Program-made: the position numbers and the translations under genes
The notes under the pieces: generated by a model
Database searches by the model: none
What the model was told of the DNA's origin: nothing
The model's input: the letters and a program-made list of their open reading frames with translations, nothing else
DNA from: Tardiphaga robiniae
GTDB lineage: Bacteria > Pseudomonadota > Alphaproteobacteria > Rhizobiales > Xanthobacteraceae
Reading direction: 5' to 3'
Length of the DNA: 56,654 bases
NCBI RefSeq assembly: GCF_001618955.1
Contig: NZ_LVYV01000015.1
Span: 1-56,654, forward strand
Shown here: positions 49,424 through 56,654 of the stretch, piece by piece
Numbering within the stretch: position 1 is the first letter of the stretch
Layout: each line of letters opens with the position of its first letter

Positions 49424-50434
49424 CTAGCCGCCTGCCCGCTTCACCGCCAGATCGATCTGCCCGTTCAGGAAATCGACGAAACTGATCCCCTGCGCGTTCA
49501 ACGCCTTGGGATAGAGCGAGGCTTTGGTCAGACCCGGGAGCGTGTTGGTCTCCAGATAGACTGGGCCTTTGGCCGACACGATGAAGTCCGACCGCGAATA
49601 GCCGCGGCACGACATCGCGCGGTGCGCCTTCACCGCGAAATCCATGATCGCCGCTGAAACCTCCGGCGTGAAACGCCCGGGGCAGATCTCCTGCGTCGAT
49701 TTGGCGAGATATTTCGCCTCGTAGTCGAAACCGCCATCGGCCGGGATGATCTCGATCGGCGGCAATGCGATCAGCGAGCCATCGGCCTGCTCCAGCACGG
49801 CGCAGGTCGCCTCAACGCCAGCGACGAACGGCTCAATCACATAGTCCTCGGTCTTGGCCGCATTGCGCACGGCGACGAGATCCTGTTTCGCATTGACGAA
49901 CATCAGGCCGTAGCTCGATCCATCACGCGCGGGCTTGGCGATCAGCTTGCCGTATTCGGCGAGCGCCGCTTCCATGTCGCTCAATGCGACACCCGCCGCG
50001 ATGGGCACGCCTGCGATGGCTGCGAAGCGCTTTGCGCCGACCTTGTCGAAAGACAGATTGGATGACGCTGAGCCGGAACCTGTGAACGGGATGCCGCGCA
50101 TCTCGCACATCACCTGCAGCTCGCCATTCTCCGCAGCGCCGCCATGCATGCCGAGCACCAGCACACGGTTCTCGGCTTGGGCCTTGTCGAGCGCCTGCGT
50201 CAGCACGCCGATGCTGCTGCCGCCGGGCTTGAACGGATCCTCGAACGGACGATCATGCGAGAGCAGCGCCGTGCCCGACGTCTCGTAGACGCGGTCATCG
50301 GCATCCCAGAACCAGAGATCCGCATCGGGCAACGCGCTGTGCAGGGCCTGTGCGGAGGCCACCGACACCAGACGCTCCTTGTTCAGGCCACCAAACATGA
50401 TGGTGATCCGCTGAGGTCTCGCCTGCTCCGTCAT
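49424..50434 (-). CDS. ddl: D-alanine--D-alanine ligase
   Basis: This 336-residue ATP-grasp enzyme makes the D-Ala-D-Ala end of peptidoglycan precursors. N-terminal loop: FGGLNKERLVSVASAQ, a variant of the usual GGxSxEREVS pattern that keeps Glu-Arg and Val-Ser. Other blocks: GMHGGAAENGELQVMCEMRG, IAKPARDGSSYGL, and the C-terminal YSRSDFIV and LETNTLPGLTKASLYP. I chose the ATG at 50434 because GGAG precedes it. Its place between murB and ftsQ supports the function. Confidence 0.9.
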   Translation of the reverse strand: MTEQARPQRITIMFGGLNKERLVSVASAQALHSALPDADLWFWDADDRVYETSGTALLSHDRPFEDPFKPGGSSIGVLTQALDKAQAENRVLVLGMHGGAAENGELQVMCEMRGIPFTGSGSASSNLSFDKVGAKRFAAIAGVPIAAGVALSDMEAALAEYGKLIAKPARDGSSYGLMFVNAKQDLVAVRNAAKTEDYVIEPFVAGVEATCAVLEQADGSLIALPPIEIIPADGGFDYEAKYLAKSTQEICPGRFTPEVSAAIMDFAVKAHRAMSCRGYSRSDFIVSAKGPVYLETNTLPGLTKASLYPKALNAQGISFVDFLNGQIDLAVKRAGG

Positions 50435-50567
50435 CGTGTCGTCTCCGAACCCATCCGCGAATCGCGCCTTTGCCGACAAGGCAATAGCATCACGCTAGCC
50501 GAGTCATATAATGCCTTGTCGGAGGCGGTTTTGCGAGCCCGCCCCGCGGTGACATGGAAGCGACCTG

Positions 50568-51377
50568 ATGATCAGAGCCTGGCTCGAACTCTCTACCTTC
50601 GGCATCTTCGCGACGCTGGGCACCATCTATTACGGAGTCGCACTGATCCTCGTGGGGCTGAGCTCCAGCCGGCTGCTGTCGATGCGGCTGAGGTCCATCC
50701 ACGGCATCGTTGCGCCTTTCTTTTCCTCGGTGGCCATCCTGTTCGGCCTGCTCACGGGCTTCCTTGCCAGCGACGTCGGCGACCGCAACCGCCAGGCCGT
50801 CCGCGCCGTTCAGATCGAAGCCGGCGAGTTGCGCAACATCCATACGCTGAGCGTGGCATCAGTCTCCGACATGTCCAACATACGCGCCGCGCTGAAGGCC
50901 TATGTGACATCGGAAGTGACGGAGGAATGGCCAGCAATGCTTCTCGGCCTGAAGTCGCCGCGCACCGATGTGGCCTATGACAGCCTGCTGCGCGAAATCA
51001 GCGATCCCGCCATCACGCGCGACGCCAGCAACACGGTGCATGGGGCGCTGATGGGCGCCTCGATCCGCGCCGGGACCGCGCGCAATGACCGGCTCAGCCT
51101 GTCGACCGACCACACCAACGATCTGAAATGGACGTCGGTCCTGCTGCTCGGGCTGATCACGCAACTGGCGCTGGCGCTGGTGCATCTGGAACGTCCGCGG
51201 GCCATGCTCGCGGCACTCACGGTGTTCGCCAGCGGCGCCATCGTCGCTCTCGGCATTATCGCGCTGCAGGAGCATCCGTTCGATGGCGCCTTCCGCGTCG
51301 CCCCTGCGCCGCTGGAAAATCTGCTGAGCATCAGCGAGGCCGGGCCGGCGTCGGCACTACCGCCACCGCCGAAATAG
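50568..51377 (+). CDS. DUF4239/bestrophin-like membrane protein
   Basis: This 269-residue protein has two N-terminal helices (about 10-35 and 47-68), a soluble helical middle (about 75-180), and two C-terminal helices (186-206 and 213-236). This pattern matches the bestrophin-like DUF4239 proteins; function is unknown, possibly ion conductance or stress sensing. It is transcribed opposite to its neighbours and splits ddl from murB. A ggaag lies about ten bases before the ATG. A short repeat follows the stop codon. Confidence 0.75.
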   Translation: MIRAWLELSTFGIFATLGTIYYGVALILVGLSSSRLLSMRLRSIHGIVAPFFSSVAILFGLLTGFLASDVGDRNRQAVRAVQIEAGELRNIHTLSVASVSDMSNIRAALKAYVTSEVTEEWPAMLLGLKSPRTDVAYDSLLREISDPAITRDASNTVHGALMGASIRAGTARNDRLSLSTDHTNDLKWTSVLLLGLITQLALALVHLERPRAMLAALTVFASGAIVALGIIALQEHPFDGAFRVAPAPLENLLSISEAGPASALPPPPK

Positions 51378-51383
51378 CAGCCA

Positions 51384-51434
51384 AAGCGTTTCCGAGCGAA
51401 GTGGTGCCGGTTCGCGTTAAGGAAACGCGTCAGA
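51384..51434 (-). repeat. gaaaacgc-type short repeat, copy 3
   Basis: Read on the minus strand, the element starts tgacgcgtttcc, passes through gcgaaccgg and ccacttcgct, and ends ggaaacgcttt. It matches copies at 27779-27827 and 30279-30330. It lies between the convergent DUF4239 gene and murB, where its inverted ends could work as a terminator. Confidence 0.7.
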
Positions 51435-51443
51435 CATATCGTG

Positions 51444-52364
51444 TTACGGCGCGACGCCGATCCGCTTGATTTCCCAGTGCAGGTCGATGCCCGACTGCGC
51501 CAGCACGCGCGCGCGCACTGTCTCGCCGAGCGTTTCGATATCGGTGGCCGTGGCATCGCCGGTGTTGATCAGGAAATTGCAGTGCATTTCCGACACCTGC
51601 GCGCCGCCGACACGCAAACCGCGGCAGCCCGCAGCATCGACTAGCTTCCACGCGCTGTGCCCTGGCGGATTCTTAAAGGTGGAGCCACCGGTCTTTTCGC
51701 GGATCGGCTGCGCGGTTTCGCGATGCGCCTGCACTTCTTCCATCCGCGCGCGGATCGCGGCGGAATCGGTGATCGTTCCGCGGAATCTCGCCGAGGTGAA
51801 GATGATCGACGGATCGACGCCAGAATTGCGATAGACGAACGCCATGCCGGCATTGTCGTAGACGTGTTTCGTGCCGTCACGGCCAATGCCGGTGGCTTCG
51901 ATCAGTACATCCTTGGTCTCGTCGCCATTGGCGCCGGCATTCATCCGCAGCGCGCCGCCGATGGAGCCGGGAATGCCGAAATAGAATTCCAGCCCGCCGA
52001 CATCCGCCGCTGCTGCCGTCTCCGCCACGCGCTTATCGAGCGCAGCCGTGCCGGCGCTGACAATGTCGCCATCGGCTGACGTTGCGCCGAAGCCGCGCGG
52101 GCTCAGGCGAATTACGACGCCGTTGAGCCCGCCATCGCGCACGATGAGATTGGAGCCGACGCCGACGACGGTGACGGGAATGTCGCTGGGCAGCTTCGAC
52201 AGGAAGTAAGCGAGATCGTCTTCATCGGCTGGCGTGAACAACACCTGCGCCGGACCGCCCACACGAAACCATGTCAGCGGCGCGAGGGATTCGTTTGCAA
52301 GCAGACGCCCGCGCAAATCGGGCATCGCGGATTTTAGTGAGGGGGTGATGTCGGGGAAGGTCAT
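51444..52364 (-). CDS. murB: UDP-N-acetylenolpyruvoylglucosamine reductase
   Basis: This 306-residue FAD enzyme makes UDP-MurNAc in the cytoplasm. It starts with the FAD-binding part ([13 protein letters not shown], then [17 protein letters not shown]) and has [18 protein letters not shown]. The C-domain carries YRNSG and the catalytic serine block [12 protein letters not shown]. It is followed downstream (minus strand) by an opposite-strand gene and then ddl. An in-frame ATG 13 codons in is a possible alternative start. Confidence 0.95.
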   Translation of the reverse strand: MTFPDITPSLKSAMPDLRGRLLANESLAPLTWFRVGGPAQVLFTPADEDDLAYFLSKLPSDIPVTVVGVGSNLIVRDGGLNGVVIRLSPRGFGATSADGDIVSAGTAALDKRVAETAAAADVGGLEFYFGIPGSIGGALRMNAGANGDETKDVLIEATGIGRDGTKHVYDNAGMAFVYRNSGVDPSIIFTSARFRGTITDSAAIRARMEEVQAHRETAQPIREKTGGSTFKNPPGHSAWKLVDAAGCRGLRVGGAQVSEMHCNFLINTGDATATDIETLGETVRARVLAQSGIDLHWEIKRIGVAP

Positions 52365-52388
52365 GTTTCAAGTCTGCGCAGGACGACG

Positions 52389-52557
52389 TGTAGTGTCCCC
52401 TCTCCCCCGCGCGAAGCGAAGCTTCGCTGGGCGGGAGAGGGTGGCGCGTAGCGCCGGGAGAGGGGGGCACCAAGAGCACCGGCGTATGTGGCGCCCCCTC
52501 TCCCCAACCCTCTCCCACCTAGCGCAGCTTCGCTGCGCCTGGGGGAGAGGGAGCGCC
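52389..52557. repeat. Composite hairpin element between murC and murB
   Basis: This 169-base block has a ccctctcccccgcgcgaagc half with a gggagagggtgg mate, the inner palindrome gcgaagcttcgc, and a second set (cccctctccccaaccctctcc facing gggggagaggg, around gcagcttcgctgc). It resembles the 370-549 element. It interrupts the murC-murB spacing, which is otherwise tight in related clusters. Confidence 0.75.
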
Positions 52558-52592
52558 GCGGCGCGTGTAGAGAGAGAAGCGCGTGACATCAA

Positions 52593-53996
52593 CTACCCCA
52601 GCGCCTTCAATTCACCGGGCAATGCATAAGCCCACTGCGTGATGTTGCCGGCGCCGAGACACACGACCGTATCACCTGATTTCGCAACACCCGCGACAAG
52701 ACCCGCAAGCGCCGCCGATTCCTGCAGCGGGATCACCTCGCGATGGCCGTGGGCGCGCAGGCCGAGCACGAAATTGTCGCGGTCGATGCCCTCGATGGGC
52801 GCTTCGCCGGCGGGATAGACGTCGGCGACGATCACGGTGTCGGCGTCGTTGAAGCAGGTGCAGAATTCCTCGAACAGCGACTGCAGGCGCGTGTAGCGAT
52901 GCGGCTGCACCACGGCGATCACCTTGCCCGCAGTGCTTTCACGCGCGGCGCGCAGCACGGCGGAAATCTCCACGGGGTGATGACCGTAATCGTCGATGAT
53001 GGTGACGCCGTTCCACTCGCCGGTCTTGGTGAAGCGGCGCTTGACGCCGCCGAAGCCCGCGATGGCCTTGCGGATCGCCTCATCGGACATGCCGAGTTCA
53101 TGCGCCACGGCAATCGCAGCCGTGGCATTGAGTGCGTTGTGACGACCCGGCATCGGCAGCAGCAGATTGTCGATCTCATGCGCGGTGCCGGCCTTGCGAT
53201 CGCGGAACGCGACCTTGAAGCTTGAGCCACCATTGGCGGGCTTTAGATCGACCAGCCGCGCATCGGCCTGCGGGTTCTGTCCGTAAGTGATGATGCGGCG
53301 ATCCTCGATCTTGCCGACGATGCTCTGCACCACGGGGTGATCGATGCACATGACAGCGAAGCCGTAGAAAGGCACGTTCTCGACGAAGTGGCGGAACGCG
53401 TCCTGCACGGCGTCGAAAGTCTTAAAGTGATCGAGATGTTCGGGATCGACATTGGTGACGATGGCCACGTCGGCCGGCAACTTCAGGAAGGTGCCGTCGC
53501 TTTCGTCGGCTTCCACCACCATCCACTCGCCGGCGCCGAGGCGCGCATTGGTGCCATAGGCATTGATGATGCCGCCATTGATGACGGTTGGGTCAAGTTC
53601 GCCAGCATCGAGCAATGCGGCAACCATCGACGTCGTCGTGGTCTTGCCATGGGTGCCGGCGATGGCGACACAGGACTTGAGGCGCATCAATTCGGCGAGC
53701 ATCTCGGCGCGGCGCACCACGGGAATGCGCTGGGCGCGCGCGGCCATCAGTTCCGGATTGTCGCGCTTGATCGCGGTGGAGACGACGAGCACGTCGGCGC
53801 CGGACACGTTATCGGCCTTGTGGCCAACATGGATGGTGATGCCTTTTTCTCTGAGACGATTGACGTTGGCGCTCTCGGAGGCGTCGGAGCCCTGCACGGT
53901 GTAGCCGAGATTGCACAGCACCTCGGCGATGCCGCTCATGCCGATGCCGCCGATACCGACAAAGTGAATGGGTCCGATTTCGCGCGGCAGTCTCAT
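52593..53996 (-). CDS. murC: UDP-N-acetylmuramate--L-alanine ligase
   Basis: This 467-residue Mur ligase adds L-alanine to UDP-MurNAc. N-terminal Rossmann loop: [16 protein letters not shown] at 12-27. The ATP-binding loop is GTHGKTTTT at 114-122. [16 protein letters not shown] and [10 protein letters not shown] mark the central and C-terminal domains. Length is normal. It is the first gene of the surviving cluster here: murG, expected directly upstream, is absent and a repeat takes its place. Confidence 0.96.
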   Translation of the reverse strand: MRLPREIGPIHFVGIGGIGMSGIAEVLCNLGYTVQGSDASESANVNRLREKGITIHVGHKADNVSGADVLVVSTAIKRDNPELMAARAQRIPVVRRAEMLAELMRLKSCVAIAGTHGKTTTTSMVAALLDAGELDPTVINGGIINAYGTNARLGAGEWMVVEADESDGTFLKLPADVAIVTNVDPEHLDHFKTFDAVQDAFRHFVENVPFYGFAVMCIDHPVVQSIVGKIEDRRIITYGQNPQADARLVDLKPANGGSSFKVAFRDRKAGTAHEIDNLLLPMPGRHNALNATAAIAVAHELGMSDEAIRKAIAGFGGVKRRFTKTGEWNGVTIIDDYGHHPVEISAVLRAARESTAGKVIAVVQPHRYTRLQSLFEEFCTCFNDADTVIVADVYPAGEAPIEGIDRDNFVLGLRAHGHREVIPLQESAALAGLVAGVAKSGDTVVCLGAGNITQWAYALPGELKALG

Positions 53997-54014
53997 GGGG
54001 CGTCTCTATGTTCC

Positions 54015-54128
54015 ATCATGCCCGGGCAGCGCGAAGCGAGCTTCGCTGGACGTCCGGGCATCCAAGGCTTATCTAACAGATGACTCCTTCAAACAGACGT
54101 GGATGGCCGGGACAAGCCCGGCCATGAC
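54015..54128. repeat. gtcatggccgg / ccgggcatgac repeat, copy 4 (longer form)
   Basis: It starts atcatgcccggg, carries an inner palindrome (gcgaagcgagcttcgc, imperfect), and ends cgtggatggccgg with caagcccggccatgacg, as in copy 3. The centre is longer than in copies 1-3. It lies just upstream of murC and downstream of the MFS gene (minus strand). Confidence 0.8.
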
Positions 54129-54190
54129 GAAAAAGACGGAAATTTGGCTTGCGGATCAGACGAATCCGCCACCTTCGCTGCTGCTGTACC

Positions 54191-55363
54191 CTACTCCGCC
54201 GGCGCGGGAACCGGCACCCGCGCTCTGTCGAGACGGATTGCGCAAAGCGCCACACCGAGCGCCGCCAGCGGCGCCAATGCAGCGACCCACGGCACCGAGG
54301 CGAGCCCGCCATGATCGATCACCGCACCGCCAAGCCAGGCGCCGATGGCGTTGCCGAGATTGAACGCCGCGATGTTGAAGCTCGAGGCGAGGCTCTGGCC
54401 AGCGCCATGGGCCTTTTCCAGCACCCACATCTGCAACGGCGGCACGGTGGCGAAGCCCACGGCGCCGAGCAGCGCCACGAATGCCACCACGGCGATCTGA
54501 CTGTGAACGGCGAAGGTCATCAGGAACAGCACCACCGCCAGCGCAGCGAGGCTGCCCAGCACCGTCGGCAGCAGCCAGCGGTCGGCGAGCCGTCCGCCGA
54601 CCAGATTGCCGACCACCAGCCCGCCACCGAACACCAGCAGGATCGGCGACACCGCGTTCTCCGAAAAGCCGGCCAGCCGGGTCAGGATCGGCGCGATGTA
54701 GGTGAACAGCGCGAACACACCAATCCAGCTCAGCACCGTAGTGAGCAGGCCAAGCAGCACCTGCGGACGCGCAAGCACCGCCAGATCCTGCTTCAGGTTC
54801 GACGGTGCGGGCTTTTCCTTATCTTGCGGCACGAACAGCGCGATGATTGCGAAGGCGGCGACGCCAACGGCGGTCACAGAGAAGAAGGTCGCGCGCCAGC
54901 CAAACCCCTGCCCCAGCCAGGTACCGAATGGCACGCCGAGAATATTCGCCACGGTCAGACCGGTGAACATGATGGCGATGGCCGACGCCTTTTTATCCGG
55001 CGCCACAAGCGTGGTCGCCACCACCGAGCCGACGCCGAAGAACGTGCCATGCGCGAAAGCCGTGAGCACGCGTGCCGCCATCAGGCTCCAGTAATCCGGC
55101 GCCAGGGCGCAAGCGAGATTGCCCAGGGTGAAGATGCCCATCAGCACCAGCAGCACGGTTTTGCGCGGCCAGCGGGCGGTGGCGATGGTCATGATCGGCG
55201 CGCCGAGCACGACACCCAGCGCATAGCCTGAGATCAGCAGACCCGCGGCCGGGATCGACACGCCGAGGTCGCCGCCGACCTCGATCAGGAGACCCATGAT
55301 GACGAATTCGGTGACGCCAATTCCGAAGGCGCCGGCGGTAAGCGCGTAGAGTGCGAGAGGCAT
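54191..55363 (-). CDS. MFS transporter, DHA1 family (AraJ/YdhP-like)
   Basis: This 390-residue protein has 12 predicted helices. It begins LALYALTAGAFGIGVTEFVIMGLL, the standard N-terminus of AraJ/YdhP-type sugar or drug efflux carriers, with GAPIMTIATARWPRKT in loop 2. I chose the ATG at 55363 because AGGA precedes it; the frame extends 28 codons further but not with family-like sequence. It is divergent from a LysR-type gene with a palindromic operator in the 130-base spacer, which suggests that regulator controls it. Confidence 0.9.
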   Translation of the reverse strand: MPLALYALTAGAFGIGVTEFVIMGLLIEVGGDLGVSIPAAGLLISGYALGVVLGAPIMTIATARWPRKTVLLVLMGIFTLGNLACALAPDYWSLMAARVLTAFAHGTFFGVGSVVATTLVAPDKKASAIAIMFTGLTVANILGVPFGTWLGQGFGWRATFFSVTAVGVAAFAIIALFVPQDKEKPAPSNLKQDLAVLARPQVLLGLLTTVLSWIGVFALFTYIAPILTRLAGFSENAVSPILLVFGGGLVVGNLVGGRLADRWLLPTVLGSLAALAVVLFLMTFAVHSQIAVVAFVALLGAVGFATVPPLQMWVLEKAHGAGQSLASSFNIAAFNLGNAIGAWLGGAVIDHGGLASVPWVAALAPLAALGVALCAIRLDRARVPVPAPAE

Positions 55364-55460
55364 GATCCTATCCCGTGCGTGAAACGGGCCAGATGCCCGA
55401 CAACGGGAGATGTGGACCTCCTGACATTGATGAGATAGACGTGACATAGGAACAATATTT

Positions 55461-55475
55461 GTGAATTGAATTCAC
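55461..55475. promoter_or_regulatory. Palindromic operator, divergent MFS-LysR spacer
   Basis: The sequence gtgaattgaattcac is a perfect 15-base palindrome (seven-base arms around one G) within an AT-rich patch starting aacaatatttg. It lies 18 bases before the LysR gene start and about 100 bases before the MFS start. Dyads of this size in such spacers are typical LysR binding sites, and this one could cover the regulator's own promoter or ribosome site. Confidence 0.7.
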
Positions 55476-55493
55476 TCAATAGATTGAAGCCAG

Positions 55494-56396
55494 ATGTCAC
55501 GACTGGACGTCAACCGCTCCGGCGAGATGGAAGTGTTCACCCGGGTGGTCGAGCTCGGCGGTTTCTCGACCGCCGCCCGTGCCTTCCGAATGACCCCCTC
55601 TGCCGTGAGCAAACTGGTGGCGCGGCTGGAAGCACGGCTCGGCGTGCGGCTCATCAACCGCTCGACGCGCAAGCTTCAGCTCACGCCGGAAGGCAGTGCT
55701 TTCTACGAGCGCGCCTTACGCATTCTCGACGAGATGAGCGCGGCAGAACGCGAAGCCGCCATTGGCGCAACACCGAGCGGCCTGCTGCGCGTCAACACCA
55801 GCGTGCCGTTCGGCCTGCGGCTCCTGCTGCCGCTGTTGCCGGATTTCGCGAAGCGCTATCCCGATATCAAGGTCGAGGTCGTTCTGACGGATCTCGTCGT
55901 CGATCTCCTGGAAGAGCGCGCCGATGTCGCCATTCGCGTCGGTTTGATGCGCGAGTCGCGCCTGCTGGCGCGCAAGCTCGGCGAGAGCCGGATGGTCGTG
56001 GTCGCTTCGCCGGACTATCTCAAAGAGCGCGGCACACCAAAGACGCCGGACGATCTCGCGCATCACAATCTGTTGCGCTTCGGCTTCGCCAAGTGGGAGA
56101 ACGGCTGGCCGTTCAAAATCGGCGGCGAGACAGTCGCCGTCATGCCGTCAGGCAATGCCCTCGTCAGCGACGGCGAAGCGATGCAGCACCTCGCCGTGGC
56201 CGGCATGGGCGTCGCGCGGCTCGCTCGCTTTCATGTCGAAGCCGACATCGCAGCCGGACGTCTTGTGCCGGTGCTCGAAGCGTTCAATCCCGGCGACATC
56301 GAGCCGATCCACGCGGTGTTTGTCGGCCATGGCGGACAGTTGCCAGCGCGCGTGCGGGCGTTTCTGGATTATCTGGTGGAGACCGTGAGGCTGTAA
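55494..56396 (+). CDS. LysR-type transcriptional regulator
   Basis: This 300-residue regulator has a winged HTH in residues 5-65 (VELGGFSTAARAFRMTPSAVSKLVARLEARLG, LINRSTRKLQLTPEG) and a periplasmic-binding-like effector domain after about residue 90. It probably controls the divergent MFS exporter and itself. Its domain order and length are standard for the CrgA/AaeR-like branch. The effector is unknown. Confidence 0.92.
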   Translation: MSRLDVNRSGEMEVFTRVVELGGFSTAARAFRMTPSAVSKLVARLEARLGVRLINRSTRKLQLTPEGSAFYERALRILDEMSAAEREAAIGATPSGLLRVNTSVPFGLRLLLPLLPDFAKRYPDIKVEVVLTDLVVDLLEERADVAIRVGLMRESRLLARKLGESRMVVVASPDYLKERGTPKTPDDLAHHNLLRFGFAKWENGWPFKIGGETVAVMPSGNALVSDGEAMQHLAVAGMGVARLARFHVEADIAAGRLVPVLEAFNPGDIEPIHAVFVGHGGQLPARVRAFLDYLVETVRL

Positions 56397-56397
56397 T

Positions 56398-56460
56398 TGC
56401 CCCGGTGTCCTCCCCGCCTAGCGCGTCGTAGGCGCGCGCGGGGCGGGGACCCATAACCAC
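56398..56460. repeat. Short hairpin element (cctccccgcc ... ggcgggga)
   Basis: The sequence begins cccggtgtcctccccgcctagcg and ends cgcggggcggggacccataa, pairing across a short cgtcgtagg middle. It begins two bases after the LysR stop codon and may end its transcript. It is related in style to the 370-549 repeat but smaller. Confidence 0.65.
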
Positions 56461-56536
56461 GGCAAGTGTAGTTGAAACAGCAGAGCCGTGACGACAGCGC
56501 TACAGCTATATCGCCAGCGTGTATGGGTCCGCTGAG

Positions 56537-56573
56537 TTCTCAAACGAAGTGCAACACCAGACTAGGGTGTTGC
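56537..56573 (+). mobile_element. Probable left end of an IS30-family element
   Basis: The stretch ttctcaaacgaagtgcaaca resembles an IS30-type inverted-repeat end. Next to it, gcaacacc (56551-56558) and ggtgttgc (56566-56573) form a hairpin one base before the transposase ATG. The right end lies outside the window, so the exact boundary is a guess. Confidence 0.5.
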
Positions 56574-56574
56574 G

Positions 56575-56654
56575 ATGGACCGAACCTACGCCCAGCTGTC
56601 GCTGGATGACCGCTACAGGATTGCCCAGCTTTACGCCGAAGGGCGCTCGATCCG
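56575..56654 (+). CDS. IS30-family transposase, N-terminus (cut by window edge)
   Basis: The reading frame runs to the end of the window: DRTYAQLSLDDRYRIAQL, then YAEGRSIR. This is the typical start of an IS30-family transposase with its N-terminal HTH-38-like DNA-binding domain. Only 26 complete codons are present. No stop or frameshift is visible in this part, so it may be intact beyond the window. Confidence 0.8.
   Translation, partial: MDRTYAQLSLDDRYRIAQLYAEGRSI

Overview
This window is a 56.7 kb piece of a GC-rich alphaproteobacterial chromosome, most likely from the Bradyrhizobiaceae/Nitrobacteraceae (Bradyrhizobium, Rhodopseudomonas, Afipia type). The reasons are the gene order (folA/thyA-hflK-hflC-DUF2065-degP; murC-murB-ddl-ftsQ-ftsA-ftsZ-lpxC-bamD-recN-ligA), an SspB-alpha type ClpXP adaptor, a tripartite tricarboxylate transporter, a DUF4169 gene with an RHH partner, and several families of short palindromic intergenic repeats. 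I recognise no rRNA, tRNA or CRISPR. All identifications come from reading the sequence; no database search was run.

Left part (1-11 kb, nearly all minus strand). A dispersed repeat occupies the edge. Next comes a protein-quality and folate block read right to left: thyA, folA, hflK, hflC, a strong terminator, a DUF2065 membrane protein and a periplasmic DegP-like protease. Upstream lie a three-gene TTT-family solute importer (tctB, tctA, tctC, with a perfect hairpin before tctC) and a split two-gene chromate transporter.

Middle part (11-36.7 kb, mixed strands). It holds sspB, fumC, the small DUF4169/RHH pair in an AT-richer patch, a 1223-residue AsmA-family protein, an MFS carrier, a D-lactate dehydrogenase-like flavoprotein, a thioesterase, a DUF1328 peptide, a UvrD/PcrA helicase followed closely by an orphan HicB-like protein, an ABC-2 exporter pair, an L,D-transpeptidase, a membrane/spermidine-synthase-like fusion, a phytoene-desaturase-like flavoprotein, prmA, a proline-specific aminopeptidase and a Bcr/CflA-type drug exporter. 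The gap before prmA carries a cluster of DnaA-box-like CCTGTG repeats.

Right part (36.7-56.7 kb). A 1 kb gene-free block is packed with repeats, including a second, inverted copy of the left-edge element. Then follows the distal half of the division and cell-wall cluster, read right to left. It is interrupted by two opposite-strand insertions: a pair of tiny membrane-protein genes between bamD and lpxC, and a DUF4239/bestrophin-like gene between ddl and murB. Upstream of murC the expected murG is absent; in its place are an MFS exporter and a divergent LysR regulator with a clear palindromic operator, and then the left end of an IS30-family element cut by the window edge.

The best leads for something undescribed are the overlapping small membrane-protein pair (42965-43355), the DnaA-box-like array (31956-32140), the inverted long repeats that bracket 36.6 kb, and the opposite-strand gene inside the mur/dcw cluster.
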